Shown here: positions 1-9,700 of the stretch, piece after piece
Layout: each line of letters starts with the position of its first letter
Numbering within the stretch: position 1 is the first letter of the stretch
Assembly (NCBI GenBank): GCA_003139615.1
Contig: PLJH01000032.1
Coordinates: 130,722 to 194,721, forward strand
Reading direction: 5' to 3'
Source: Alphaproteobacteria bacterium
GTDB lineage: Bacteria; Pseudomonadota; Alphaproteobacteria; Micropepsales; Micropepsaceae
Length of the DNA: 64,000 nt
Position numbers and translations under genes: made by a program
Notes under the pieces: generated by a model
The model's input: the letters and a program-made list of their open reading frames with translations, nothing else
Told to the model about the DNA's origin: nothing
Databases searched by the model: none

Positions 1-1002
1 ACCGTGGGGCTGGCCTATAGCAGCATCTCCTCCACCGATTTCAGTCCGGACGGTCCCACGAGCTACTATTCCGGCGATCGCGTGAAGCTCGACTGGCAGG
101 GAAATCTCAGATTCTCGAATGACGAGATCCTTGTCCTCGGCGCAGAATACGGCCGAGACGAAATACGGCTCCCCGTCTCGGCCGAGACGACAACCGATTC
201 CGGGTATGCGGAGCTGCAATCGGCGTTCGGCGGCAATTTCTTCAATACCATCAGCATCCGGTATGACGACAACGACCAGTTCGGCAGCGCGGTCACATGG
301 CGCGTGGCGCCGGCATTTCTGATCGCAGCCACGGGCACGAAGCTCAAAGCCAGTATCGGAACCGGGTTCAAGGCACCGACGCTCAGCCAGATGTTCGAGA
401 ACTTCCCGTCTTTCGGCTTTTTCGGGGACCCCAGTCTGCGGCCGGAGACAAGCCTCGGATATGATTTCGGGTTCGAGCAGTCGCTTTGGGGGGACAAGGT
501 CCAGTTCGGCGCCACTTATTTCCGCAACAACATCAAGAATCTGATCGACGACAATTCGACCTTCACCTCTTATGCCAATGTCGGGCGCGCGGAAACAGAC
601 GGCGTGGAGAGCTATGTTTCCTATCAACCGATCGAGACGCTCACATTGCGCGCCGACTACACATTCACCGAGGCGAATGACGAGATTCTCGACCAGGAAC
701 TTCTGCGCCGGCCGAAAAACAAGGTGAGCGTCGATGCCAAATGGCAGGCAACAAGGGATCTCTCATTCGATGCCAGCCTGCTTTATGTCGGTCCGTGGCT
801 CGACGTGCCGCGCGATTCGGCGATTCTTGAGGAGACGGCGCCCGGCTACACAACCGCAAACATCGCTGCCAGTTACGATCTCACCGACCAGTTCACGCTC
901 TATGGACGCGTCGACAATATTTTCGACGATCATTCTCAGGACCCGATCGGGTTTCTGCGCCCCAGCCGCGGCTTCTATGCGGGGATTAAGGCGAGGATTT
1001 GA
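1..1002 (+). CDS. TonB-dependent receptor, C-terminal part (BtuB-like), truncated by window edge
   Basis: This is the C-terminal 330 or so residues of an outer-membrane TonB-dependent receptor; the signal peptide, plug and first strands lie left of the window. What is visible is alternating beta-strand/turn sequence, the family-typical GTGFKAPTLSQMF stretch and a later RPKNKVSVDAKW strand as in vitamin B12/siderophore receptors, ending in GFYAGIKARI. The last residue is Ile rather than the usual Phe. Overall style resembles BtuB-type cobalamin receptors, but the substrate cannot be fixed from this part. A GTG at position 4 is in frame but should not be taken as the real start. Confidence 0.85.
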   Translation, partial: TVGLAYSSISSTDFSPDGPTSYYSGDRVKLDWQGNLRFSNDEILVLGAEYGRDEIRLPVSAETTTDSGYAELQSAFGGNFFNTISIRYDDNDQFGSAVTWRVAPAFLIAATGTKLKASIGTGFKAPTLSQMFENFPSFGFFGDPSLRPETSLGYDFGFEQSLWGDKVQFGATYFRNNIKNLIDDNSTFTSYANVGRAETDGVESYVSYQPIETLTLRADYTFTEANDEILDQELLRRPKNKVSVDAKWQATRDLSFDASLLYVGPWLDVPRDSAILEETAPGYTTANIAASYDLTDQFTLYGRVDNIFDDHSQDPIGFLRPSRGFYAGIKARI

Positions 1003-1011
1003 TCGGTTCCA

Positions 1012-1845
1012 TCAGCCCGCGAGGACCGTTGCGCGCGTCGCAGCGCCTCGCGGCCTGACGAAGAAGCCTCGCGGGGCGTCGGAAACGGCAACGAACGCGT
1101 CGGCGCTTTCCGTAGCGCCCAGCACAAGCGTTCCGTCGGGAGTGAGTATGTCCGCCAGTTTGGCGAAAATCATTGTCCTGGACGGACCATCGAAATAGAG
1201 CAGAACATTGCGGCAGAAGACGAGATCGATTTCACCGAGCCAGCCGAAATCGTCGAGCAAATTGAAAGTGCGGAAGCTCACCATGCGACGCAGCCTGTCG
1301 CTCACGCGCCATTGATTGCCTTCCTGCGTGAAATTCTTGAGCAACGACTGGATCGGCAGTCCGCGCTGCACTTCGAACTGCGAATAAACCCCGTCTTTCG
1401 CGCGCGCGATGGCGGCGGCACTCAGATCGGTTGCGATCAGGTCGATCCTCCAATCGAAGCCGGCGAGATTCGCCTCGTCCAGAATCATGGCCAGCGAGTA
1501 GGCCTCCTGCCCCGTGGAAACCGCCGCACACCAGATGCGCAATCGACGAGCGGACGCACGCGAAGTCGTCATGGCCGGCAGGACCACATTGCGGAAATGA
1601 ATGAACGGATCGCGATCGCGGAAAAACGATGTCTCGTTCGTCGTCATCGCTTCCGTCACGGCCTGGGCAATTTCCTCGCGCGGATGCGGAAACTCGGCCA
1701 GAAGCGCAGCGACCCCTTTAAAGCCGAAAAGATGCGCGACGGGAGCGAGACGGCTGTTCGCCAATTGTATCTTGTCCGGCGTGAGCACGAGGCCCGAGCG
1801 TCGGCGCAGCATGTCGGCGAGATTGGCGAATGCGTCGGGAGTCAC
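1012..1845 (-). CDS. cheR: CheR-type chemoreceptor glutamate methyltransferase
   Basis: 277 residues, full length for CheR, which transfers methyl groups from S-adenosylmethionine to glutamates of methyl-accepting chemotaxis proteins. The N-terminal helical domain (about 1-75) is followed by the SAM-binding Rossmann domain with TNETSFFRD near residue 70, CAAVSTGQEAYSLAM near 107-121 and FCRNVLLYF near 210-218, all hallmarks of the family. It lies 18 bases downstream of a single-domain receiver and is co-directional with chpT, so the three genes probably form one transcription unit. No cheA, cheB or receptor gene is present in the window, so it may serve a chemosensory system encoded elsewhere. 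Confidence 0.92.
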   Translation of the reverse strand: MTPDAFANLADMLRRRSGLVLTPDKIQLANSRLAPVAHLFGFKGVAALLAEFPHPREEIAQAVTEAMTTNETSFFRDRDPFIHFRNVVLPAMTTSRASARRLRIWCAAVSTGQEAYSLAMILDEANLAGFDWRIDLIATDLSAAAIARAKDGVYSQFEVQRGLPIQSLLKNFTQEGNQWRVSDRLRRMVSFRTFNLLDDFGWLGEIDLVFCRNVLLYFDGPSRTMIFAKLADILTPDGTLVLGATESADAFVAVSDAPRGFFVRPRGAATRATVLAG

Positions 1846-1863
1846 GAAACGTCTCCGCGATTC

Positions 1864-2241
1864 TCAGAGAAGACCGACTTGCGCGAGTTTCGCTTCGAGG
1901 ATTTCGCGGTCGAACGGTTTCATGATGTATTCGTTGGCGCCCGCGTTCAGCGCCTCGGTAATATGTCCGACGTCGTTTTCGGTCGTGCAGAACACGACGA
2001 TGGGGGCTGTCCCGTCGTTCTGGCGGCGCAGTGTTCGCAGGAATTCGATTCCGGTCATGTTGGGCATCTGCCAGTCGAGCAGAATCACATCGGGCATCTT
2101 GTTGCGGCAGGCATCGAGCGCGGCCGCGCCGTCTTCGGCCTCTTCCGTCGCGAATTGCAGCGACTCCAGAATCCGGCACGCAACTTTGCGAATTACGCGG
2201 CTGTCGTCGACGACAAGACAATGCTTCACAGGCGCCTCCAT
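1864..2241 (-). CDS. Single-domain response regulator (CheY-like)
   Basis: 125 residues, one receiver domain and no output domain. The acidic pair is D12-D13, the phospho-acceptor is D56 (LLDWQMPNMTG), the switch Thr is T86/T87 (FCTTEND) and the conserved Lys is K108 (MKPFDRE). It sits between chpT (70-base gap upstream) and cheR (18-base gap downstream), so it may act with the ChpT phosphorelay, with chemotaxis, or both. The family is known for phosphorylation-driven protein contacts; the partner here is inference. DUF-free, complete, and with ordinary codon use. Confidence 0.93.
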   Translation of the reverse strand: MEAPVKHCLVVDDSRVIRKVACRILESLQFATEEAEDGAAALDACRNKMPDVILLDWQMPNMTGIEFLRTLRRQNDGTAPIVVFCTTENDVGHITEALNAGANEYIMKPFDREILEAKLAQVGLL

Positions 2242-2311
2242 CGGGCGGACCCAATTTCAAAAACAGAGGGAGAGGCTAAGCCCCGATGGTAAACGCGCGG
2301 TGAAGTTCGCG

Positions 2312-2950
2312 TCAGCCGGCGACGAGCTCGACCGTGCCGTCTCGCGCCGTCAGCGTGAGACCGGCATTCAATGTGCGCGCGAGCTTGTAGGTCAGGAAGG
2401 CCTGGATGCTGCGGCCGTCGAGCGGATAGACGGGTTCTCCGCGTGCGGCCTTTTCCACTTCGTCGAGAATGCGGGCGTTCTGTCCGGTGGCGCGCACCGT
2501 GAATCCCGGCGCTGCGGGATCCGACGATGTTTCGACCGTGATGTGTCCGCCGCGCGGGAGGCTGTCGGACGCAAGCAATGTCGCGTTCATCAAAAGCTTC
2601 GCCCAATCCTTCGGCCAGTTGAGGCTTCCGGCCTGCCAATCGACCTTCACTTTGCCGCCCCTGACGAGGCCCTGAACGGTACGGCCGATCTCGTTCAGGT
2701 CCAATTCCGCGCCCGCAGACCCGGCAGCGCCAAAGGCGATTCGGGCAAATTGCAACCGCGCTGTCGCCTGTTCGGCACTCGACGTCACGAGCTTCAGGGC
2801 GTCCGCCCGCATGGTGGCATCGCGTTCGTCTTCGAGCACTTCAAGGCCGTTGACCACAGCACCCACCGGGCTCACAAGGTCATGACAGACGCGTGACACC
2901 AACAGCGCCGCAAATTCGAGCTCGCCCATGGGTTTATCCGTTTCGGACAT
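2312..2950 (-). CDS. chpT: Histidine phosphotransferase ChpT
   Basis: 212 residues. The N-terminal dimerisation helix carries VCHDLVSPVGAVVNGLE with the phospho-accepting His at residue 23, the signature of ChpT, which relays phosphate from the hybrid kinase CckA to CtrA and CpdR in alphaproteobacterial cell-cycle control. The C-terminal part is the degenerate HATPase-like fold of this family and lacks ATP-binding motifs. First gene of a probable chpT-receiver-cheR unit; divergent from the DUF3553/cysQ pair with only about 55 bases between starts. A second in-frame Met at residue 8 is possible. Confidence 0.9.
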   Translation of the reverse strand: MSETDKPMGELEFAALLVSRVCHDLVSPVGAVVNGLEVLEDERDATMRADALKLVTSSAEQATARLQFARIAFGAAGSAGAELDLNEIGRTVQGLVRGGKVKVDWQAGSLNWPKDWAKLLMNATLLASDSLPRGGHITVETSSDPAAPGFTVRATGQNARILDEVEKAARGEPVYPLDGRSIQAFLTYKLARTLNAGLTLTARDGTVELVAG

Positions 2951-3005
2951 AAATTATGGTTTCCGTTTGCTGACTCTGCGGTCCGTGGCTTAAGGAAAGC
3001 TTAAG

Positions 3006-3194
3006 ATGTCCGCAAGCCTCGCGCCGGGACAATGGGTGCGCCTGACTGCGGCGCCGGAATGGGGCCTCGGTCAAGTACAATCGGTGGCAGGCGTTCGCGT
3101 GACCGTCAATTTCGAACATGCCGGCAAACGGCTCATTCAGGCCGATGTCGCAAAGCTGGAAACCGTCGATCCGGCCCCGGAGAACACCCGATGA
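3006..3194 (+). CDS. DUF3553 family small protein
   Basis: 62 residues, complete. The sequence pattern PGQWVRLTAAPEWGLGQVQSV followed by RVTVNFEHAGKRLI is that of DUF3553, a small beta-barrel-like domain of about 50-60 residues (also found fused to UvrD-type helicases). Function unknown; the conserved W-G-G-V-Q core is intact. Its TGA stop overlaps the ATG of cysQ (ATGA at 3191-3194), so the two are translationally coupled. Confidence 0.8.
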   Translation: MSASLAPGQWVRLTAAPEWGLGQVQSVAGVRVTVNFEHAGKRLIQADVAKLETVDPAPENTR

Positions 3195-3997
3195 CTGCCA
3201 AACCGTCTCATGGCCTCACTGCGCTGGCAGGCATCGCCTGGCAGGCAGGCGAAATCATCCTCGGACATTATGCCGATGACGCCATCCAGGCGCGCCGCAA
3301 GGCCGATCAATCGCCGGTCACCGCGGCGGACGAAGATGCCGAAGCGTACATTCTTGCGCAGCTTTCAAAGCTCGCGCCCGGCGTGCCCGCGATTGCCGAA
3401 GAGGAGACTGCGGCGGGTCGCGTGCAGCAAATCTCGGATCATTTTTTCCTCGTCGATCCGCTCGACGGAACAAAAGAGTTTCTGAACCGCAACGGCGAAT
3501 TCACCGTCAATATCGCGGAAATCAAGGGCGGCGTACCGGTGCGGGGCGTGGTGTTCGCGCCCGCGAAGGAGCGCCTGTTCATGGGCGAGCTCGAGACCGG
3601 CGCCTATGAACTCGGCACGAAGCCGGGCGTGGCGCCGGATTTCTCGCAGGCGCGCGCGATCAAGGCGTGCAAACCCGGCGCCGATGGATTGATCGCTGTG
3701 GCAAGCCGTTCGCATCGCGATGCCAAGACCGAGGAATATCTCGCGGCCTATCCGGTGAAGGATTTCGTCGCGGCCGGCTCGTCGCTCAAATTTTGCCTGG
3801 TCGCTGCCGGTGAAGCCGATATCTATCCGCGCCATGGCCGCACGATGGAATGGGATACGGCAGCGGGTCACGCGGTGCTTGCAGCTGCGGGCGGCAGCGT
3901 GACGACGATCGACGGCAAGCCTTTTGTCTACGGCAAAGCCGACGAAAAATTCGCCAATCCCTATTTTGTGGCGCGGGGCCTGGACGAAAAAAACTGA
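3191..3997 (+). CDS. cysQ: 3'(2'),5'-bisphosphate nucleotidase CysQ
   Basis: 268 residues, inositol-monophosphatase superfamily. Metal-binding motifs are present: EEE near residues 69-71, DPLDGTKEF near 92-100 and MEWDTAAGHAVL near 216-227. CysQ removes the 3' phosphate from PAP made during sulfate assimilation or sulfotransfer. The ATG at 3191 was chosen because it overlaps the DUF3553 stop and gives the usual family length; upstream in-frame codons belong to the shadow of DUF3553. A second family member (HisN-like) lies 1 kb downstream on the other strand, but the TKEF motif here is the CysQ form. Confidence 0.9.
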   Translation: MTAKPSHGLTALAGIAWQAGEIILGHYADDAIQARRKADQSPVTAADEDAEAYILAQLSKLAPGVPAIAEEETAAGRVQQISDHFFLVDPLDGTKEFLNRNGEFTVNIAEIKGGVPVRGVVFAPAKERLFMGELETGAYELGTKPGVAPDFSQARAIKACKPGADGLIAVASRSHRDAKTEEYLAAYPVKDFVAAGSSLKFCLVAAGEADIYPRHGRTMEWDTAAGHAVLAAAGGSVTTIDGKPFVYGKADEKFANPYFVARGLDEKN

Positions 3998-4007
3998 ACT
4001 TGGGAAT

Positions 4008-4268
4008 TTAGAAATCCTTCCCCTTCCGGCTCGAATAAAAAAGCAGCGCCATCAAACCTGCGCCGACGCCGACGGTCGTGAGCACGCCGAGAATGAGAAA
4101 AACCCAACCCAAAGGCGAAAGCCCGACGTTGGGAACCTCGCCCCAGGCGTGAACCGCATACCAGAGCGCTGCCGCGAGAAGACCGACCAGAATGACGATT
4201 GCAATCCATCCGGCCGTGCCGATCTTGCCTTCGGTTTCGTCGTCTTGGTGTCGTTGCTCGTTTGTCAT
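4008..4268 (-). CDS. Small two-helix inner membrane protein
   Basis: 86 residues when started at the ATG at 4268, which follows a GGGCAGG ribosome-binding site; a longer in-frame start at 4352 would add 28 residues that look non-coding. A charged N-terminus (EQRHQDDETEGK) is followed by two hydrophobic segments, about residues 18-40 and 50-75, and a short basic tail RKGKDF. No family recognised. Convergent with cysQ and divergent from the DUF1134 gene. Location in the inner membrane is inferred from the helices only. Confidence 0.65.
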   Translation of the reverse strand: MTNEQRHQDDETEGKIGTAGWIAIVILVGLLAAALWYAVHAWGEVPNVGLSPLGWVFLILGVLTTVGVGAGLMALLFYSSRKGKDF

Positions 4269-4399
4269 GATTGCCTGCCCAGATTTGGTCACGATGCTGT
4301 GGCCGGATGCCCCCAGTCTAGGCCTTTGCGGCGCGCAATGCTTGTGCCGCACGTGCTAGATTGATTCTCTCAGGCGGCAACTTCCGAGGAGCACGATTC

Positions 4400-4966
4400 A
4401 TGGTCTTTTCGCGTATGATTCCGGCAATGTTGGGCGCGCTCGCAATGCTGGCCATCACGGTCCAGCCCACGGCGGCCGACGACGACACCTACTCGCAGGA
4501 CGAAATCGTCCAGAATGCTGCCGGTTTCTTCGGAGCCACGACGGAAGCCGTCGCCAAGGTCGTGCAGCACGTCTTCTCGGAGCAAGGTTTGCCGGACGCC
4601 TATATCAAAGGCGACGAGGGATCCGGCGCGGTTGTCGTCGGGCTGCGCTACGGTTCCGGGTGGCTGATTCGCAAAGGCCATGAGCCCCTGAAAATCTATT
4701 GGCAGGGTCCAAGCGTCGGCTGGGATCTGGGCGGCAACGCGTCGAAGGTTTTCGTGCTGGTCTATAATCTCAAGCAGGAAGATCTGCTGTTCCAGAGGTT
4801 CCCGGGCGTCGAAGGCTCGATCTATGTCGTGGCCGGCATCGGCGTGAACTATCTGAAGTCGGGAAACATCACCGTAGCGCCGATGCGTACCGGCGTCGGC
4901 CTGCGGGCGGGCGTGAATGCGGGCTATCTGTCCTTCACCCGGGAGCACACACTCAATCCGTTTTGA
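4400..4966 (+). CDS. DUF1134 family exported protein
   Basis: 188 residues with a signal peptide (MVFSRMIPAMLGALAMLAIT..., cleavage after ...PTAA-D near residue 27). The body matches DUF1134, a proteobacterial family of periplasmic or outer-membrane-associated proteins of unknown function, with the conserved GSGAVVVGLRYGSGWL and KVFVLVYNL stretches. ATG 4400 is preceded by CGAGGAG at 4385-4391, which decides it over the upstream ATG at 4361. The last codons (NPF-stop) lie inside a 15-base tandem repeat. Confidence 0.82.
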   Translation: MVFSRMIPAMLGALAMLAITVQPTAADDDTYSQDEIVQNAAGFFGATTEAVAKVVQHVFSEQGLPDAYIKGDEGSGAVVVGLRYGSGWLIRKGHEPLKIYWQGPSVGWDLGGNASKVFVLVYNLKQEDLLFQRFPGVEGSIYVVAGIGVNYLKSGNITVAPMRTGVGLRAGVNAGYLSFTREHTLNPF

Positions 4967-5002
4967 GAGTGGCCGTTTTGAAGATGGCCGTTTTGAGGAC
5001 GG
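4958..5002. repeat. Three-unit 15-bp tandem repeat between convergent genes
   Basis: Three head-to-tail copies of a 15-base unit beginning CCGTTTTGA (4958-4972, 4973-4987, 4988-5002), differing at a few positions after the first nine bases. The first unit contains the stop of the DUF1134 gene; the last ends four bases before the stop of the minus-strand HisN-like gene. It fills the whole gap between the two genes. Confidence 0.85.
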
Positions 5003-5005
5003 CGA

Positions 5006-5809
5006 TTACCCCGCGAGCAATGTCATCGCTTCGGCATGCAGACGAGCATCGCCGGCGGCGAGCACTTGCCCGCCTGCCGAGCAATCTCCACCCTGCCAGT
5101 TCGTGATGACGCCGCCCGCGCCTTCCACGACGGGGATGAGCGCCGCGACATCCCAACGATGGAATGTCGTCTCTACGATCAGATCGACAAAACCGAGAGC
5201 CAACGCGCCGAATATGTAACAATCGCCGCCCCACCGGGTCATGCGAACGGCGCGCTCCACGCGACGAAACGCGGGGCGCTCGCCTTCGCCATAGAACGCG
5301 TCGGGATGCGTCGCACAGAGAATCGCATCCGCCATTTGCGTGCCGGTGCGGGTACGCAACGGCGTAACTGCACCGCCCGAGTGCAGTTCGGCGCGCCCAT
5401 TGGCGCCGACAAATCGCTCTCCGAGAACGGGTTGGTCGATAATGCCCAGGATCGGTCGACTGTCTTTTTCCAGGGCGATCAAGCAGCCCCATTCGTGACG
5501 CCCGGCAATGAAGGTGCGCGTGCCGTCGACGGGATCGAGCACCCAGCGCAGTCCGTTCGTGCCCTTCTTTTCGCCGTGCTCCTCGCCCAGAATTCCGTCC
5601 TCGGGACGTTCCCGGTCGATGATGGCGCGGATGGCGGTCTCCGCATTCTTGTCCGCCTCGGTGACGGGATCGAATACCGGCTTGCCGTCATGGATGGGGC
5701 GTTTGTCCGCCACATCGATACGCTGACGGAAATAAGGGCGTATGACCGCGCCGGCCGCGTCGGCGAGGCGATTTGCGAACGCGATTGTGGCGGAATCGAC
5801 CTCGGTCAT
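5006..5809 (-). CDS. hisN: HisN-type histidinol-phosphatase, inositol monophosphatase family
   Basis: 267 residues. Metal and substrate motifs: GEEHGEKKG, LDPVDGTRTFIAG and FHRWDVAALIPVVEGAGG. The DGTRTFI form and RWDV-A pattern are those of the IMPase-like histidinol-phosphatases that carry out the penultimate step of histidine synthesis in alphaproteobacteria and actinobacteria, though inositol-phosphatase activity cannot be excluded. The ATG at 5809 gives standard length; the long in-frame extension up to 6253 runs antisense to the SDR gene and is not credible. Monocistronic, divergent from the SDR. Confidence 0.83.
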   Translation of the reverse strand: MTEVDSATIAFANRLADAAGAVIRPYFRQRIDVADKRPIHDGKPVFDPVTEADKNAETAIRAIIDRERPEDGILGEEHGEKKGTNGLRWVLDPVDGTRTFIAGRHEWGCLIALEKDSRPILGIIDQPVLGERFVGANGRAELHSGGAVTPLRTRTGTQMADAILCATHPDAFYGEGERPAFRRVERAVRMTRWGGDCYIFGALALGFVDLIVETTFHRWDVAALIPVVEGAGGVITNWQGGDCSAGGQVLAAGDARLHAEAMTLLAG

Positions 5810-5866
5810 GCTCGGTTCTCCCGTAAGGCGCGCTATATTGCATAGAGAGCGCCAGGAGGGCAGTCC

Positions 5867-6718
5867 ATGAAAAGTGTCGTCGTGACGGGGGCATCCACGG
5901 GCATCGGCTGGGGCTGCGCCAAGGTCCTGATCGGAAGAGGATTCCGCGTTTTCGGCAGCGTCCGCAAGCAAGCCGATGCGGACCGGCTTGCGAAGGAATT
6001 CGGAGCGAATTTCGTGCCGGTGATGTTCGATGTGACCGATTCGGCTGCCGTGAAAGCCGGCGCGGAGAAGGTTGCGGCTGCGCTTGCCGGCGAGCCGCTC
6101 TTCGGCCTCGTCAACAATGCGGGCATCGCGGTGCCGGGCCCGCTGCTCCATCTCGACATCGACGAATTCCGTCACCAGCTCGAGGTGAACGTCACAGGTC
6201 AGCTCATCGTCACGCAAGCTTTCGCGCCATTGCTGATGGCGCAGCCCGCGCACAAAGCGGGGCCCGGACGGATCGTGATGATCTCCTCGGTGGGCGGCAA
6301 AAACGCTTCACCCTTTGTCGGCGCTTACAATGCGTCGAAATTCGCGCTCGAAGGGCTATCGGAAAGCCTGCGCCGGGAACTGATGCTGTTCGGCATCGAC
6401 GTGATCGTCGTAGCGCCCGGCGCGGTCGCGACCCCCATCTGGGACAAGGCCGAAACGATCGATGTCGCGCGCTACGCCAACACGCCTTTCGCGGCGGCTC
6501 TCACGAAAGTGCGCGATTACATGATCGCGAGCGGACGCAAGGGCCTGAAACCCGAAAAACTCGGACGCGCCGTCTGGCGCGCACTGACGATCGCAAATCC
6601 GAAAACGCGTTACACGGTGACGCCGGATCGCATGCAGAATTTCATGGTCAACGTTCTACCCAAGCGCGTGATCGATCGCACGATTGCAGGCCGATTGGGG
6701 CTGACGCGCCGGCAATAG
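5867..6718 (+). CDS. Short-chain dehydrogenase/reductase
   Basis: 283 residues, classical SDR: cofactor motif TGASTGIG (7-14), NNAG (83-86), catalytic Ser about 140-141 and YNASK with Y154/K158. An Arg-rich position after strand 2 (SVRKQADADR) suggests NADP(H) preference, an inference. The extended C-terminus (KTRYTVTPDRMQNFMVNVLPKRVIDRTI) resembles SDRs acting on hydrophobic alcohols or ketones such as retinol-dehydrogenase-like members. Substrate not identifiable. An AGGAGGG ribosome-binding site precedes the ATG. Confidence 0.9.
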   Translation: MKSVVVTGASTGIGWGCAKVLIGRGFRVFGSVRKQADADRLAKEFGANFVPVMFDVTDSAAVKAGAEKVAAALAGEPLFGLVNNAGIAVPGPLLHLDIDEFRHQLEVNVTGQLIVTQAFAPLLMAQPAHKAGPGRIVMISSVGGKNASPFVGAYNASKFALEGLSESLRRELMLFGIDVIVVAPGAVATPIWDKAETIDVARYANTPFAAALTKVRDYMIASGRKGLKPEKLGRAVWRALTIANPKTRYTVTPDRMQNFMVNVLPKRVIDRTIAGRLGLTRRQ

Positions 6719-6758
6719 CCGCGACCGGATCGCGAAATTTCACGCGTCTTGTCGGACC

Positions 6759-9700
6759 TTAGTTTCCCGTAGTCGTGCCGTGCTCGGAAACAAGATCTTC
6801 CGAGCCATAGGAATTTCCGTTGTCCATCGTGATATTCCCATACGCGGTCACGTTCAGGGCGCCCGGCGTCGTGATCGAGCCTGAGATCTGATCCACGATG
6901 TTCGTGTCGGATATCAGCGTGACATCGGCGCCCGACACATTGCCGGTCAGTCGCAAGGCGCCGGAGGTGAGGGTGATATCCGTGTCGCCCTGATCGCCGG
7001 AGACGGCACCTTGCACCGTCAGGTGCGTTCCGTCGACAAGCGTAAATCCGCCCAATCCTGTATTGGCGAATGCGCCCACATGCGTGATCAGATTTGTGCC
7101 GTTCAGGCTCGCGCCTCCGACGGAACTGCCTGCGAGCAACCTGGCGGCGATTCCGCCGCCGATCTCCGTGATCGTTCCAGCGGAATTGAGGTCGACTTGA
7201 TTGCCCGCCGTCAATTGGCTTGCGACGTCGATGCCGCCGCTTGTCGTCGTCAAGATGACGTTGCCGGTCACGGTGCTCACCGCGCCGGAGACCGTGAGCG
7301 CTTCTCCGTCCATAAGCGAGAAACTGTTTGCGCCTGTATTGGTGAACGCGTCCAGCGTGCCGATCATGTTGGCACCGTTGAACACGACGCCGTTAACCGA
7401 GCTGCCTGTCAGCGACGCGGCCGAGATCGATCCGATCGAAGTCTCGATGAGATTGCCGGTCGAGTTGAGCGTGACCCCGCCGGTTCCGGCATTCACCGCG
7501 CCGTCAATGCGCAACGGCCCGACGTTGTTCACATCGAGATTGCCGGAGCCGCCTGTGTCGACGCCGCTCAGAAGCGCGATGTTATTGGTGCCCGTGAGCA
7601 AGATATCGCCGCTGGAACCCAGCGCCAGCGCGTAGGCGTCGATCGTGCCGGTCGACTCGCTTATCGAGCCCGCGGCATCGAGCGTCACATGGTCGCCGGT
7701 GAAATTGAGCACGGCGTCGATGTCGAGCGCAGCCGCCGTGTCGTCGATGGCGACATTGATACCCGATGAGACCCCGCCTGCGGCCGTATAGAGGAATTGC
7801 GATCCTGTCTGCGAGCCCAGCGCGGTATCGAGGCCGGCGATCGTGCCGCTCGCGGTCGCCTGGTCGCTCGTGATTTCGAGCGTGCGCTCCTGGAGGCCGA
7901 GGTCGGACAGCGAACCCGTTGCGTCCAGATAATAGGAATTGGCTTCGGTGGGCGCGCCGCTTGCAACGTAGGCGAGCACCTGGCTGCCGGAGCCCGAAAT
8001 GGTTCCGGGAGCGAGCAGCATGTAATAATAGCCGTCGGCGCCCGAACTCATCGACACGAGCGGATCGGCTGTCGTGCCGTCGACCAGCAATCCGACGCCG
8101 GCGCCCGAAACCACTTTCGCACCGTTGCCGACTACGCCGGACACGACTTGCGGCGTGCCATTGGGCGACTGCCATTGCAGATAGGGATAGCTTATGCCCG
8201 CAACGATGCCCCACACGCTCGGATCCCAACTCGGATCGAGCGCGCTTTGCAAGGTGGCCGTCGTAGCGCCCGTGATGCCGGCATCGCCGGAGACGTTGCC
8301 CGCGCCCTGCTCCGGGTTCGTGATTCCGCTCGTCTGCATGTCCCAATAGCTGGTCTGTATGGTGCCGCCGTCGTCGCCGACGAACCCGCCGACCTCGGCG
8401 CCGGCGCCCGCTTTCACCGTGCCGACTGAATAGGACTCTTCGATCGTGCTACCGTTATAACCGACAAGGCCGCCGGCCGCCGTTTCGCCCCCGCCGCCCT
8501 TCACCGCGCCCACGGCATAGGTTTGATCGATGTCCCCGTCGTTGGCGCCGACAAGGCCACCGAGAACGTCTGAATGGCTGCCGGTTACCGCGCCCGTGGC
8601 GAAGGACTGGGATATGTCGCCGGGGTTATAGCCGACAAGTCCGCCGGCGGCAGCGTAAGCGCCGTCGACCTGCACCGCGCCGGTGGCATAAGATTCGTCA
8701 ATTTCAAATTCGTTGATGCCGACAAGGCCGCCGACCGCGCTACCGCGGCCGCCGGTCACGGCGCCGGTTGCATAAGATTCGTCAATTTCATTTTCACTCA
8801 TGCCGGCGAGACCGCCGATCGCGTTTCCGGCGCCGCCTATCACAGTGCCGGTGGCATAGGATTGCTCGACAAGACCCTCATTGGCGCCGACCAGACCTCC
8901 AATGACGGTTTCAATACCACCACCGCTGCCACTTACGGCGCCGCCGGCAAATGATTGAATAATCTCACCGACGTTTTCGCCAACGAGGCCGCCGAGAGCG
9001 GTGACGGAGTTGTCGCTCACGGCGCCGGCGGCAGACGATTGGAAGATGACGCCCTCGTTGAAACCGACCAGGCCTCCGACAGGGGCTTCGAAGCCGCCAT
9101 ATACCGTCGCGGAAGACGTAGACAGCGAAATCTCGCCCTCACTGGCGCCCACCAAACCGCCGACTGCCGCATCGACGCCGCCGGTCACCGTTCCCGTGGC
9201 ATAAGCATTGTTCACGGTGCCATCGACTTCACCTGCGAGCGCGCCGACCGCAGCGCCTTCGCCGAATGTCGATACGATATCGGCGTTGGTCACGCCCAAA
9301 TCCTGCACTGTCCCGTCGATCTCGCCGAACAGGCCGACACTGTCATCCCGACTGTCGTTTATCGTCAGCCCGCTGATCGTATTGTTGAACCCTTCGAACG
9401 CACCTTCGAAATCAAAGATCGGAGATTCCCTGTATGTCGTGCCGGCCAAATCGATGTCGTTTGCGAGCGCGTAGAATCCTTCCGGGTTGTCGTTAAGGTC
9501 GCGCAGCAACTCGGCGGCGTTGTCGATCAATGTGAAAGACGTGCCGTTGACCGCGAACGCATAGCGCGTATCGGCGAACGTCACCGTCGCACCGTTGCCC
9601 AGAGAGTAGCCGTACTCATTCACGTCGTTCGGATTGAGCGTGAACACGCTGGAAGCGCCTGACGCCGCGCCGGTGAAGGCGATGTTCGCGTTGATCTCGA

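Noticed and set aside
5810..6253. N-terminal extension of the HisN-like protein
   Set aside because: It is antisense to the SDR gene and the family start fits ATG 5809.
8325..9255. CRISPR-like or other spaced repeat array
   Set aside because: The repeats are in frame, diverged and encode GLUG protein motifs with no spacer structure.
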